Source: Acidaminobacter sp. JC074
GTDB lineage: Bacteria; Bacillota; Clostridia; Peptostreptococcales; Acidaminobacteraceae
Reading direction: 5' to 3'
DNA length: 64,000 nt
Assembly: GCF_022496765.1 (NCBI RefSeq)
Contig: NZ_VANV01000024.1
Span: forward strand, 33,494 to 97,493
In this document: positions 1-7,852 of the stretch, one piece after another
Layout: the number at the start of each line of letters is the position of its first letter
Numbering within the stretch: the stretch's first letter is position 1
The notes under the pieces: model-generated
The model's input: the letters and a program-made list of their open reading frames with translations, nothing else
What the model was told of the DNA's origin: nothing
Database searches by the model: none
Program-made: the position numbers and the translations under genes

Positions 1-27
1 ATTTCAATTATACACATAATTTAAACT

Positions 28-54
28 AAAAAAAAGTTGGCTGAGCCAACTTTT
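28..54 (-). terminator. intrinsic terminator of the kbl gene
   Basis: On the minus strand, AAGTTGGCT pairs with AGCCAACTT around a very short loop and is followed by a run of T. The hairpin overlaps the stop codon of the 2-amino-3-ketobutyrate CoA ligase gene. Confidence 0.85.
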
Positions 55-1240
55 AGATAATTCCCATTTCTTTACCAACTTTTTCAAAGACATCTACTGC
101 TTTTGAAAGTTGCTCTTCACTGTGTCCTGCAGTTACCATACAACGTACTCTACCAGTGCCTTTTGGAACTGTTGGGAATACAATTGCAGAAACATAAACA
201 CCGTTTTCTAGAAGTTTTCTAGAGAACTCCATAGACTTAGCTTCGTCACCAATGATTACCGGCGTAATAGGTGTTTCACTTTCACCTGTATTGAAACCAA
301 GCTTGCCTAATTTCTCTTTGAAGAACTTAGCGTTTGACCATAATCTATCTGTATACTCTGAAGTAGACATTAATAATTTTAATGCTTCCATGATTGGCAT
401 AACAGCTGCTGGAGGTAATGCTGTAGAGAATAAGATTGGTCTACCTCTATGGCTTAACCACTCCTTCATAACTTGCTTACCAGCACAGTAACCACCAATA
501 ACACCAATACCTTTTGATAATGTACCAATACAGAAGTCAACTCTACCGTGTAAACCGAAGTGGTCAACTGTACCTCTACCACACTCACCTAATACACCAG
601 AACCATGGGCATCATCTACGTATGTAAGGGCTTCAAACTCTTCTGCTAATTCTACGATTTCTGGTAATTTAGCTAAGTCACCGTCCATAGAGAATACACC
701 ATCTGTAATGATTAAAACATTGTTGTAGTCTTTTCTTTTTTCTTCTAATACTCTTCTTAAGTCAGCCATGTCGCTGTGCTTAAAGATAGCCTTATCAGCT
801 TTTGATAACTTAACACCATCAATAATAGATGCATGGTTTAACTCATCAGAGATGATTAAGTCACCCTTACCTGTAATTGCTTGGATAACACCAGCATTAC
901 AGTTAAAGCCAGATTGGAATACCATAGCAGCTTCTTCTCTCTTGAACTCAGCTAAAAGAACTTCAAGCTCCTCATGAATGTCCATGTTACCAACAATAGT
1001 TCTAACAGCACCTGCACCAACACCGTATTTTTCAACAGCCTTAACAGCAGCTTCCTTTAATTTAGGATGATTAGCAAATCCTAAGTAGTTGTTTGACGAA
1101 AGGTTGATAACAGACTTACCATTTAAAATGATTTCTGCACCATTTTCACCTTCTAAGACAGGTAATTGTCTGTAAACGCCTTGGTCTTTTAGATCTTGAA
1201 TATTGTCTTGTAAATACTTTAAATCATGAATGTTACTCAT
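53..1240 (-). CDS. kbl: 2-amino-3-ketobutyrate CoA ligase (glycine C-acetyltransferase)
   Basis: A 395-residue PLP enzyme of the alpha-oxoamine synthase family. It cleaves 2-amino-3-ketobutyrate with CoA to glycine and acetyl-CoA, or runs in reverse, in cytosolic threonine/glycine metabolism. Seen in the sequence: the N-terminal LSSNNYLG segment, DELNHASIIDG, YVDDAHGSGVLG for cofactor binding, and TLSKGIG with the Schiff-base lysine. The length is normal for Kbl and the C-terminus is complete. No threonine dehydrogenase gene lies nearby, so the ketobutyrate source is not visible here. The gene sits about 96 bp downstream of a same-strand XRE-cupin regulator, which may control it. Other family members (8-amino-7-oxononanoate synthase) share the fold, but I see no biotin genes. 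Confidence 0.88.
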   Translation of the reverse strand: MSNIHDLKYLQDNIQDLKDQGVYRQLPVLEGENGAEIILNGKSVINLSSNNYLGFANHPKLKEAAVKAVEKYGVGAGAVRTIVGNMDIHEELEVLLAEFKREEAAMVFQSGFNCNAGVIQAITGKGDLIISDELNHASIIDGVKLSKADKAIFKHSDMADLRRVLEEKRKDYNNVLIITDGVFSMDGDLAKLPEIVELAEEFEALTYVDDAHGSGVLGECGRGTVDHFGLHGRVDFCIGTLSKGIGVIGGYCAGKQVMKEWLSHRGRPILFSTALPPAAVMPIMEALKLLMSTSEYTDRLWSNAKFFKEKLGKLGFNTGESETPITPVIIGDEAKSMEFSRKLLENGVYVSAIVFPTVPKGTGRVRCMVTAGHSEEQLSKAVDVFEKVGKEMGII

Positions 1241-1336
1241 AAAGAACTCCTTTCACTTTATATCATTTTTATTATAGTCAAAATTACAAACTCATTGTAC
1301 TATAAATCGGTAACTTGTTCAATATATCGAACAAAT

Positions 1337-1891
1337 TTATTCGTTATAATATAAAAGAATTACACCTTTGGCCATTTGATCACCTAGATTTTCATATCGA
1401 TGTTCCTTTTCAGCTGTAAAATTCACCGCATCTCCAGCTTCTAGAATGATGGTCTCCATTCCTATAGTTACCTTAATCTTACCTTCTGTAACCAGAAAAT
1501 ATTCTTCTACCCCTTTTACATGGGCTTCTGAGTAATGCTCAGAACTTGACTCCAATTCAACAGAGTACATTTCAAATTTTTTATCAGCATTGTAAGGGAA
1601 ATAGGGATAAAGTGCATAACCTTCATCATCCTGTCTGATGATCTGAATATCCTCTTTCTTGATGGTTTTAAAGGTTTCTATGTCTTCATTTAATAGTGAT
1701 GTAAAAGAAACCCTCAAACCATTGGCGATCTTCCAGATGGTACCTACAGAGGGATTTGTCTCACCCTTTTCAATCTGAGACAGCATACTTTTACTGACCT
1801 GTACTATTTCTGAGAGTTTACCAATAGAGTAACCTCTTTCTTCACGCAATTTCTTTAAGTTTAACCCAATTAATTCATTAACTTCTTTCAT
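1337..1891 (-). CDS. XRE-family transcriptional regulator with C-terminal cupin domain
   Basis: A 184-residue cytosolic DNA-binding regulator. Residues 8-62 form a helix-turn-helix of the lambda-repressor type (LKKLREERGYSIGKLSE, SKSMLSQIEKGETNPS). Residues 110-180 form a small cupin barrel (EEYFLVTEGKIKVTIG, LEAGDAVNF) that probably senses a small ligand. I chose the ATG at 1891 because GAGGTG lies seven bases before it. A TTG five codons upstream would place that ribosome binding site inside the gene. Members of this family regulate amino-acid or polyamine catabolism, and the same-strand position ahead of kbl fits that role, but the target is inference. Confidence 0.85.
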   Translation of the reverse strand: MKEVNELIGLNLKKLREERGYSIGKLSEIVQVSKSMLSQIEKGETNPSVGTIWKIANGLRVSFTSLLNEDIETFKTIKKEDIQIIRQDDEGYALYPYFPYNADKKFEMYSVELESSSEHYSEAHVKGVEEYFLVTEGKIKVTIGMETIILEAGDAVNFTAEKEHRYENLGDQMAKGVILLYYNE

Positions 1892-1950
1892 AAATAAACA
1901 CCTCAACTAAGTCTATCATAGATAGAAAAAAATACCACCTGTTACAAGAT

Positions 1951-1975
1951 AAAAAGCCCAGCATATGCTGAGCTT
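1951..1975 (-). terminator. intrinsic terminator of the first solute-binding protein gene
   Basis: On the minus strand an eleven-base stem beginning AAGCTCAGCAT (one T-G wobble) is followed by TTTTT. It lies directly after the stop codon at 1980. Confidence 0.85.
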
Positions 1976-1979
1976 GTCA

Positions 1980-3743
1980 TTAATTTAAGTAATCCAGTTC
2001 TATTTGCAATATCTGATTTGCCATATCTTCAAAGGTATCCAGTTCTAGATTATGAACTCTCTGATTAACACCATTGATTACTGTTCCAATTGAAATAAAG
2101 ATATATGGGACTTCTTCATTGGCTATTTTTGCCCACTCATGGTAAAGTGCAGCTCTTTTAGCCTGGTCATATTCTTCATTGGCCAGTCTAAAGATCTCAT
2201 TGGCTCTTTCATGGTGGAAACCAATTGCATTGTAGCCACCAAGTATATCTGCATCCTCACCAAAGATTTGAGTCGGATCAGGATCGACGGCTAAAGCCCA
2301 GGCCATATTGAACATTTCAAAGTCTTGCTTTTCATAAACCAAATCAAGGACTGATGAAAACTCCATTAAATCACTTTCAACTTCAATGCCCAGTTCACCC
2401 CATTGCTGCTTAGCCACAGTGATTAAGTTAATCGGCCAATTGATATTGTCATAAGATGTCCAGTGAATAACAAACTTTTCACCGTCTTTATCAAGGACAC
2501 CGTCTCCATCTGTGTCATACCAGCCAGCTTCATTTAAAAGTGATAAAGCCTTTTCTGGGTTGTAAGCATAATCATTGAGTTCTGACGCATCTGGATATGC
2601 CCAAGAAACAGGAGAAATCGGACCTAAACAAGGTGCCGCAAAACCTTCCCACTGTGCATCAATAAACTTCTCCAAATTCAGACCATACCACAATGCTTGT
2701 CTGACACGTCTATCTGAAAACTTATCCAGTCTTAAGTTAAAGCCGATGTATCTATAAGAATTACCCAAGTACTCTTGTACATTGATGATACCTGATTCAG
2801 TCATGGTATCGTAGTTTTCTAAATTAGCAGGCACTCTTGCCACATCAACTTCACCTGCATTAACAGCAGATGCAACCGTCGCTTCTGAGATAACTCTCAG
2901 TACAACCCCATCTATTTTTGCCCTACCTAAAAAGTAGTCATCATAACTTGATAATTCCACTGAATAACCAGGTTCATAACGCTCAAACTTCATAGGACCT
3001 GTACCCATAGGCGATAAGTTCAACTCTTTTAAGTCTTGAATAGATTCATAGGCATAGTAATCTGCTGACAGGATACCATACTCAAAATCTGAGATCTTAT
3101 TAACCTTAGGCACTTCTATTGTAAAAGAAATTGTGTATTCATCTATAATCTTAATCCCTCTGATGTTGTCAGTGTCGCCAGCCCTATAAGCCTTAACACC
3201 TACAATATCAGATACCGCTGTCCCTCTTGGACCATCATATGAAGGATCTGCAATGGTGTAGTAAGTAAAGGCCACATCTCTAGCCGTTAACTCTGTACCA
3301 TTGTGGAACTTAACACCTGGTGTGATTTTAAAAGTGTATGTTCTTCTATCATCAGATACCTCCCAAGTGGCAATATCCGGTACAAACTCTGCATTCTTAT
3401 TCACCTTAATCAGGCCATTAAAAACCAAGTCACATACTGTCGAGTCATATTCCGAATCATATAATACAGGATTAAACTCTCCATCAAAGCTAGAAACAGC
3501 CATGGTTAAAACATTGCCTCTTTCTACGGCTTTGTTTTCTTCTGCCATGATTTGAAGTTCTTCTTTTCTAATTTCTTCATCTGTTTTTACTGTATTCTCA
3601 GTTTCTGTTGTGTTAGAACCAGTATCTTCAACTGTACTCGTTTCATTTTCATTTACAGGATTTGCAGTAGAATCCGAAGAATCACTACAGCCAATCAAAG
3701 CTAAGGAAACAAGTAAGATTAGTAGCAATACCTTTTTAAACAT
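1980..3743 (-). CDS. peptide/oligopeptide-type ABC transporter solute-binding lipoprotein (family 5), copy A
   Basis: A 587-residue exported lipoprotein. Residues 1-19 are a signal peptide ending in the lipobox LIGC, with Cys19 as the lipidation site. An acidic, Thr/Asn-rich linker follows (to about residue 70), then the family-5 fold: VCDLVFNGLIKVN, FKITPGVKFHNG, ELTARDVAFTYY, VRQALWYGLNLEKF and EKALSLLNEAGW. Such proteins capture peptides, nickel or other solutes outside the membrane and deliver them to an ABC permease. No permease or ATPase gene is near, so it is an orphan component. It is a close paralogue of the protein at 5922-7649, sharing for example GNSYRYIGFNLRLDKFSD. The gene has its own promoter and terminator. 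The ligand is unknown. Confidence 0.87.
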   Translation of the reverse strand: MFKKVLLLILLVSLALIGCSDSSDSTANPVNENETSTVEDTGSNTTETENTVKTDEEIRKEELQIMAEENKAVERGNVLTMAVSSFDGEFNPVLYDSEYDSTVCDLVFNGLIKVNKNAEFVPDIATWEVSDDRRTYTFKITPGVKFHNGTELTARDVAFTYYTIADPSYDGPRGTAVSDIVGVKAYRAGDTDNIRGIKIIDEYTISFTIEVPKVNKISDFEYGILSADYYAYESIQDLKELNLSPMGTGPMKFERYEPGYSVELSSYDDYFLGRAKIDGVVLRVISEATVASAVNAGEVDVARVPANLENYDTMTESGIINVQEYLGNSYRYIGFNLRLDKFSDRRVRQALWYGLNLEKFIDAQWEGFAAPCLGPISPVSWAYPDASELNDYAYNPEKALSLLNEAGWYDTDGDGVLDKDGEKFVIHWTSYDNINWPINLITVAKQQWGELGIEVESDLMEFSSVLDLVYEKQDFEMFNMAWALAVDPDPTQIFGEDADILGGYNAIGFHHERANEIFRLANEEYDQAKRAALYHEWAKIANEEVPYIFISIGTVINGVNQRVHNLELDTFEDMANQILQIELDYLN

Positions 3744-3817
3744 TTATTAATCCCCCTTGGATTATTATCAAAGTCACCCAAAGCGACTTCATTTAATTGC
3801 AACAACTAACAATTGAT

Positions 3818-3846
3818 ATTATATAATCTTTACATTATTTCGTCAA
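3818..3846 (-). promoter_or_regulatory. sigma-A-type promoter for solute-binding protein A
   Basis: On the minus strand, TTGACG (3846-3841), a 17-base spacer and a perfect TATAAT (3823-3818) point toward the gene starting at 3743, leaving a leader of about 70 bases. Confidence 0.82.
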
Positions 3847-3890
3847 ACTGTGAAAGGACCAAACATGAGCTATTTCCTGTATTTTACATG

Positions 3891-3917
3891 AAAAAGCACC
3901 CCATAAAATGAGGTGCT
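3891..3917 (-). terminator. intrinsic terminator of the second solute-binding protein gene
   Basis: On the minus strand, AGCACCTCAT and ATGGGGTGCT form a stem with wobble pairs, followed by TTTTT. It sits a few bases after the stop codon at 3923. Confidence 0.85.
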
Positions 3918-3922
3918 AACTT

Positions 3923-5581
3923 CTACTTATCAAGATACGCTCTACCGAAATAGAATTTACCTAAAACAGTTCTTTCTACATCCTTTAAATAATCCTGTTG
4001 GTGTATTGGATCAACATAATTATAGATTGGAATAAACCATGCATCTTCAACCAAAATCTTTTCTGCTTCAGCAAGCATGTCATAACGTTCTTGTCCACTT
4101 GCATATGCCGATTCGGTGATCAATTGATCAAATGATTCATTGGACCATTCAGGTGAGTTTAAAGGGCTGCCTGATATATATAAACCGATGAATGTTAATG
4201 GATCTACATAGTCACCTATCCATCCACCTCTAGCCAATTCAAACTCATGAGATTTTCTTAATTCCTGGAAGACACCAAATTCCATTGAAGAGACTTCCAT
4301 GTTAATGCCTAAATGAATCTTAAATGCATCCTGCATCTGCTGAGCAACCAGTAAATGACCTTCTGTAGAGTTGGTTACATACTCAAGTGTTGGGAAACCT
4401 TCTCCATTAGGATAACCAGCTTCCTTCATAAGCTCCTTGGCTTTTGCAATATTGCCCTCCATATCATAAATGTCTACACCATAGGCCATGGCCTTATCGG
4501 TAAACTCCTCACCATTTGCATCCTTGATGCCAGGTGGGATAAAGTTAATGGCAGGAATATTACCAGAGTTGAGCATATCTACAATAGCCATTCTGTCAAT
4601 AACCAAAGACAAGGCTTGTCTTACTCTGATATCTTGTAATTCAGCTACCTTATTGGCATTGACATTAAAGTAGTAAGTACCCGGTCTGGCTTCAATTCTG
4701 AAGGTTGGGTCTTCTACCAATAATCGAGGTACTTCCGCTGGTGGAATGGTTGTATTAAAATCAAAGCCACCTGACTCATATTCTGCAAGTGCTGCAGTTC
4801 CTTCATTGATCATTTTAGCAACGATTTTATCAATCTTAACTTCATCTGCACGCCAGTACATTTGGTTTTTCTCTAAGACAATCCTGTCACCAGGTACATA
4901 CTCTACTAAAATGAATGGACCATTACAGATAACAAGTTCTGGATCTGCTGCCCAAGCACCGTCTTCTTTGCCTTCAACGGCTTCTTGTCTCAGTGGCATC
5001 AAGGTTGAAAAACCTGTTAAACCGATAAAATAGTCGGCAGGCGCCTTTAGTGTCACCTCAAAGGTAGACTCATCTATCGCCTTACATGAATCGTAGTTGA
5101 ACTCACCAAAAATCCAAGCATAGTCTGAAGCTGTAACAGGGTCTGTGTTTCTGTTCCAAGCATATTCAAAGTCATAAGCTGTTACAGGCTTACCATCTGA
5201 CCATTTAACACCTTCTCTGATATGGAAGGTATATACCAAGCCATCCTCTGATACGGTATGACTATCTGCCATAGCGTATTCTGGTTTACCATCAACTTCT
5301 CTCATCAAACCTTCATATGAGTTGTTGATCACATGTCCAGCATTGGTTGCTGCATTTAAACCAGGATCCAAAGTCTCTATGGTTGCACCGAGATTCCAGT
5401 TTAAAACGACTGGCTCATTAGATTCTTCCTCTTCCTCTTCTACAAGTGTTTCACTTGTGTTGTTTTCTTCTACTGTTTCAGTACCTTCATTTTCCTCTAC
5501 ATTTGCAGTGTCACTTGAACAAGCTACAAATAGAGAAAAGATCAGCCCTAAAACAAACATCATAGTTAATAGTTTTTTCAA
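3923..5581 (-). CDS. peptide-type ABC transporter solute-binding lipoprotein (OppA-like, family 5), copy B
   Basis: A 552-residue exported lipoprotein. The signal peptide ends in a lipobox-like FVAC (Cys21), followed by a Glu/Thr-rich linker to about residue 58. The mature part has the usual order of a family-5 binding protein: LDPGLNAATNAGHVINNSYE, YTFHIREGVKWSDGKPVTA, FEYAWNRNTDP, ICNGPFILVEY, YYFNVNANK and DIRVRQALSLVIDR. This is closer to classical OppA than copies A and C are. The start codon is TTG, five bases after GGAGG. No transporter membrane genes flank it. It is monocistronic, with its own promoter about 120 bases upstream. The substrate is probably a peptide, by family only. Confidence 0.87.
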   Translation of the reverse strand: MKKLLTMMFVLGLIFSLFVACSSDTANVEENEGTETVEENNTSETLVEEEEEESNEPVVLNWNLGATIETLDPGLNAATNAGHVINNSYEGLMREVDGKPEYAMADSHTVSEDGLVYTFHIREGVKWSDGKPVTAYDFEYAWNRNTDPVTASDYAWIFGEFNYDSCKAIDESTFEVTLKAPADYFIGLTGFSTLMPLRQEAVEGKEDGAWAADPELVICNGPFILVEYVPGDRIVLEKNQMYWRADEVKIDKIVAKMINEGTAALAEYESGGFDFNTTIPPAEVPRLLVEDPTFRIEARPGTYYFNVNANKVAELQDIRVRQALSLVIDRMAIVDMLNSGNIPAINFIPPGIKDANGEEFTDKAMAYGVDIYDMEGNIAKAKELMKEAGYPNGEGFPTLEYVTNSTEGHLLVAQQMQDAFKIHLGINMEVSSMEFGVFQELRKSHEFELARGGWIGDYVDPLTFIGLYISGSPLNSPEWSNESFDQLITESAYASGQERYDMLAEAEKILVEDAWFIPIYNYVDPIHQQDYLKDVERTVLGKFYFGRAYLDK

Positions 5582-5699
5582 AATGTCCTCCTTTTCATAC
5601 CTGACTCCACAATCCCCAAAATGGAATCAGCATTTAGTTTCAACCTTTTTTTCAATTAAATCAATCATCCCCTTTTAAACTTATGCTTGATACAGTTTC

Positions 5700-5728
5700 A
5701 TTCTATGCCTATGATGACGGACTGGCAA
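5700..5728 (-). promoter_or_regulatory. sigma-A-type promoter for solute-binding protein B
   Basis: On the minus strand, TTGCCA (5728-5723), a 17-base spacer and TAGAAT (5705-5700). It implies a leader of about 110 bases before the TTG start at 5581. Confidence 0.72.
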
Positions 5729-5733
5729 ACCCT

Positions 5734-5782
5734 TGAAATTTCAGTCAAAGTCCCTCAAGGCTTTGAAAAGACTGAATTTTCA
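5734..5782. repeat. imperfect inverted repeat just upstream of the copy-B promoter
   Basis: TGAAATTTCAGTC (5734-5746) is matched by GACTGAATTTTCA (5770-5782) at 12 of 13 positions. A smaller inner pair, TCAAAG and CTTTGA, lies between them. The repeat lies immediately beyond the -35 box, where a regulator could bind. The rest of the 340-base gap 5582-5921 shows only the copy-B leader and promoter, A/T-rich sequence, and the terminator of copy C. I see no gene in it. Confidence 0.5.
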
Positions 5783-5897
5783 GACAAATATTAAAATAAT
5801 TGATTTTACATTTAATAATTGTTTAGAAAACTATGACATTAACGTCTTCAAACTATCTCATTACCGAAATATTCAGACAACTTTTATTACAGACATG

Positions 5898-5921
5898 AAA
5901 AAAGTCCGGTTCCCCGAACTT
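5898..5921 (-). terminator. intrinsic terminator of the third solute-binding protein gene
   Basis: On the minus strand, AAGTTCGG and CCGGACTT form an eight-base stem with one wobble around GGAA, followed by TTTTTT. It abuts the stop codon at 5922. Confidence 0.85.
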
Positions 5922-7649
5922 CTAATCAATATAATCTAATTCTATATCCAGTATCTGCTTGCTGACATCTTCATAAGTATCCAGCTCAAGATTGTGTACC
6001 CTGTTGTTGACACCATTGATAACCGTCCCTATAGAAATAAAAATATAAGGTACATCATCATTGGCTATGGTCATCCACTCATTATAAAGTGCTTGTCTGA
6101 CACCTTGGTCGTACTCTCCTCGACCCAATCTGAATATCTCATTGGCTCTTGCATTGTAATAACCGACAGCATTATAACCACCAGGCACATCTGCTTCTTC
6201 GCCAAAGATATCTGTTGGATCTGGATCTAATGATAGATTCCAAGACATGTTGTAAACTTCAAAATCTTGTTTGACATAAACAGTATCAGTCACTGCATGA
6301 AAATCCATCATATTTTCAGTAACCTCTATACCAAGGTCACCCCAATTTTCTTTGGCTAAGTTGATCAAGTTAATCGGCCAGTCAAACTCTGTATATGATG
6401 TCCACTCAATGGTAAACTTTTGACCATCCTTATCAAGAAAGCCGTCACCATCTGTATCGGTCCATCCCGCCTCTTTCAATAAATCTTTTGCCTTTGAAGG
6501 ATTGAAATCATAAACCGTTAAATCATCTGTATCTGGATAAGCCCAAGATACCGGTGATATAGGTCCTAAACACGGTGCGGCAAAACCTTGCCACTGGGCA
6601 TCCACATAATCTTTTACATTTAAGCCATACCATAGGGCTTGTCTGACGCGCTTGTCAGAAAACTTGTCCAGTCTTAAGTTAAAACCAATGTATCTGTAAG
6701 AATTGCCCAAGTACTCTTGTACTTCAGCAATGCCCGCTTCAGTCATGGTATCGTAATTGTAAAGATTTGCAGAAGCTCTAGCCACATCCACTTCGCCGGC
6801 ATTGATGGCTTCGGCTACAAAGTCATCTGGAATAACTTTATAGATAACACCATCGATATAAGGCCTACCTTCGAAGTAATCATCAAAGGTTGACAGTTCT
6901 ACATATTGACCAAGTTCATAAAGTTCAAACTTCATGGGACCTGTACCAACTGGTGCTACATTCTTACTTCTCAGACCTTCTATAGACTGATAGCTATAAT
7001 AATCTTCATTTAATATCCCATAACAGAAGTCTGCAAGTTTTTTAACATTGGGCTCCTTTATGGTAAATGAGATGGTATAGTCATCTACAATTTTTATACC
7101 TGAAATAGAATCACTTTCTCCGATTCTGTATTCCTTAACACCTTGGATATCCTGAACCAAAGACCCCCTAGGGCCATCATAATCGATGTCTGCTATCACA
7201 TAATAGGTAAAAGCCACATCCGCTGCAGTCAGTTCCTGACCATTATGAAACTTAATCCCAGGTATAATAGAAAAAGTATAAGTCAGCTTGTCATCAGATA
7301 CATCCCAAGTAGCCAGGTCTGCCACATACTCTCCGTTGGAGTTGATCTTGATTAAGCTGTTAAAAACCAAATCCACGATTTTTGAATCTGGATCACTTGA
7401 GTAAAGCACTGGATTGAATATACCATCAAAGCCTGATTGGGCGACAGTCAGTACATTGCCTCTTCTTAAGGCTGGATTAGATTCTACATCTAAAGCTACC
7501 GTTTCCACTTCAACAGGCTCTTTTACAACTTCAACGATATTTTCCTCATCAGCTGTATCTTCTTTTATTTCATTATTATTTCCGCATCCTACTAATAATA
7601 GTGACAGCATGATGACCACCACACGTAGAATCCACGATTTCTTCAACAT
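5922..7649 (-). CDS. peptide/oligopeptide-type ABC transporter solute-binding lipoprotein (family 5), copy C
   Basis: A 575-residue exported lipoprotein with signal peptide and lipobox LVGC (Cys22), then a Glu/Val-rich linker. Its sequence runs in parallel with the protein at 1980-3743 along nearly the whole length (for example WAYPD, AGWTDTDGDGFLDKDGQKF, ELDTYEDVSKQIL). The two therefore arose by duplication, with the more distant copy B now between them. Both A and C contain a DTDGDGxLDKDG loop, which looks like a calcium-binding or dockerin-like acidic loop in the C-terminal lobe. No permease genes are present. The gene has a near-consensus promoter with a palindrome over its -10 box, suggesting repression. 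The ligand is unknown. Confidence 0.87.
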   Translation of the reverse strand: MLKKSWILRVVVIMLSLLLVGCGNNNEIKEDTADEENIVEVVKEPVEVETVALDVESNPALRRGNVLTVAQSGFDGIFNPVLYSSDPDSKIVDLVFNSLIKINSNGEYVADLATWDVSDDKLTYTFSIIPGIKFHNGQELTAADVAFTYYVIADIDYDGPRGSLVQDIQGVKEYRIGESDSISGIKIVDDYTISFTIKEPNVKKLADFCYGILNEDYYSYQSIEGLRSKNVAPVGTGPMKFELYELGQYVELSTFDDYFEGRPYIDGVIYKVIPDDFVAEAINAGEVDVARASANLYNYDTMTEAGIAEVQEYLGNSYRYIGFNLRLDKFSDKRVRQALWYGLNVKDYVDAQWQGFAAPCLGPISPVSWAYPDTDDLTVYDFNPSKAKDLLKEAGWTDTDGDGFLDKDGQKFTIEWTSYTEFDWPINLINLAKENWGDLGIEVTENMMDFHAVTDTVYVKQDFEVYNMSWNLSLDPDPTDIFGEEADVPGGYNAVGYYNARANEIFRLGRGEYDQGVRQALYNEWMTIANDDVPYIFISIGTVINGVNNRVHNLELDTYEDVSKQILDIELDYID

Positions 7650-7675
7650 TTTTTTCCCCTTACTTAATATATATG

Positions 7676-7694
7676 CTCCTATTGATTATAGGAG
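7676..7694. promoter_or_regulatory. palindromic operator candidate over the copy-C promoter
   Basis: CTCCTAT (7676-7682) and ATAGGAG (7688-7694) are perfect inverted repeats separated by five bases, and they cover the -10 box of the copy-C promoter. In that position a bound repressor would block RNA polymerase. A short RNA hairpin near the transcript start is the alternative. Confidence 0.5.
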
Positions 7695-7713
7695 GATTAA
7701 ATAAGCAAATCAA
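7685..7713 (-). promoter_or_regulatory. sigma-A-type promoter for solute-binding protein C
   Basis: On the minus strand, TTGATT (7713-7708), a 17-base spacer and a perfect TATAAT (7690-7685) precede the gene starting at 7649. Confidence 0.8.
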
Positions 7714-7728
7714 GGGTTATAATAAAAT

Positions 7729-7768
7729 AAAAAAAACCTTACAAGCTAGTAACTAGCCCATTTAGGTC
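7729..7768 (-). terminator. probable terminator of the five-gene operon ending at 7853
   Basis: On the minus strand a branched hairpin with an outer ACCT/AGGT pair and an inner GGCTA/TAGCT stem is followed by eight T. It lies about 90 bases downstream of the SpoIIE-type phosphatase gene. Confidence 0.55.
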
Positions 7769-7852
7769 TTTTCATCATAAGTAATATATAAGAAACTTAA
7801 TATTCTTGTTAACAAATCGTCTCATCTTCTTAAACAGGGTGAAACAATAAAG

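Noticed and set aside
1892..1906. Earlier TTG start of the XRE-cupin regulator
   Set aside because: The GAGGTG ribosome binding site of the ATG at 1891 would be inside the coding region.
5322..5678. 118-residue plus-strand frame antisense to solute-binding protein B
   Set aside because: A shadow of the Glu/Thr-rich linker coding region, without a ribosome binding site or domain.
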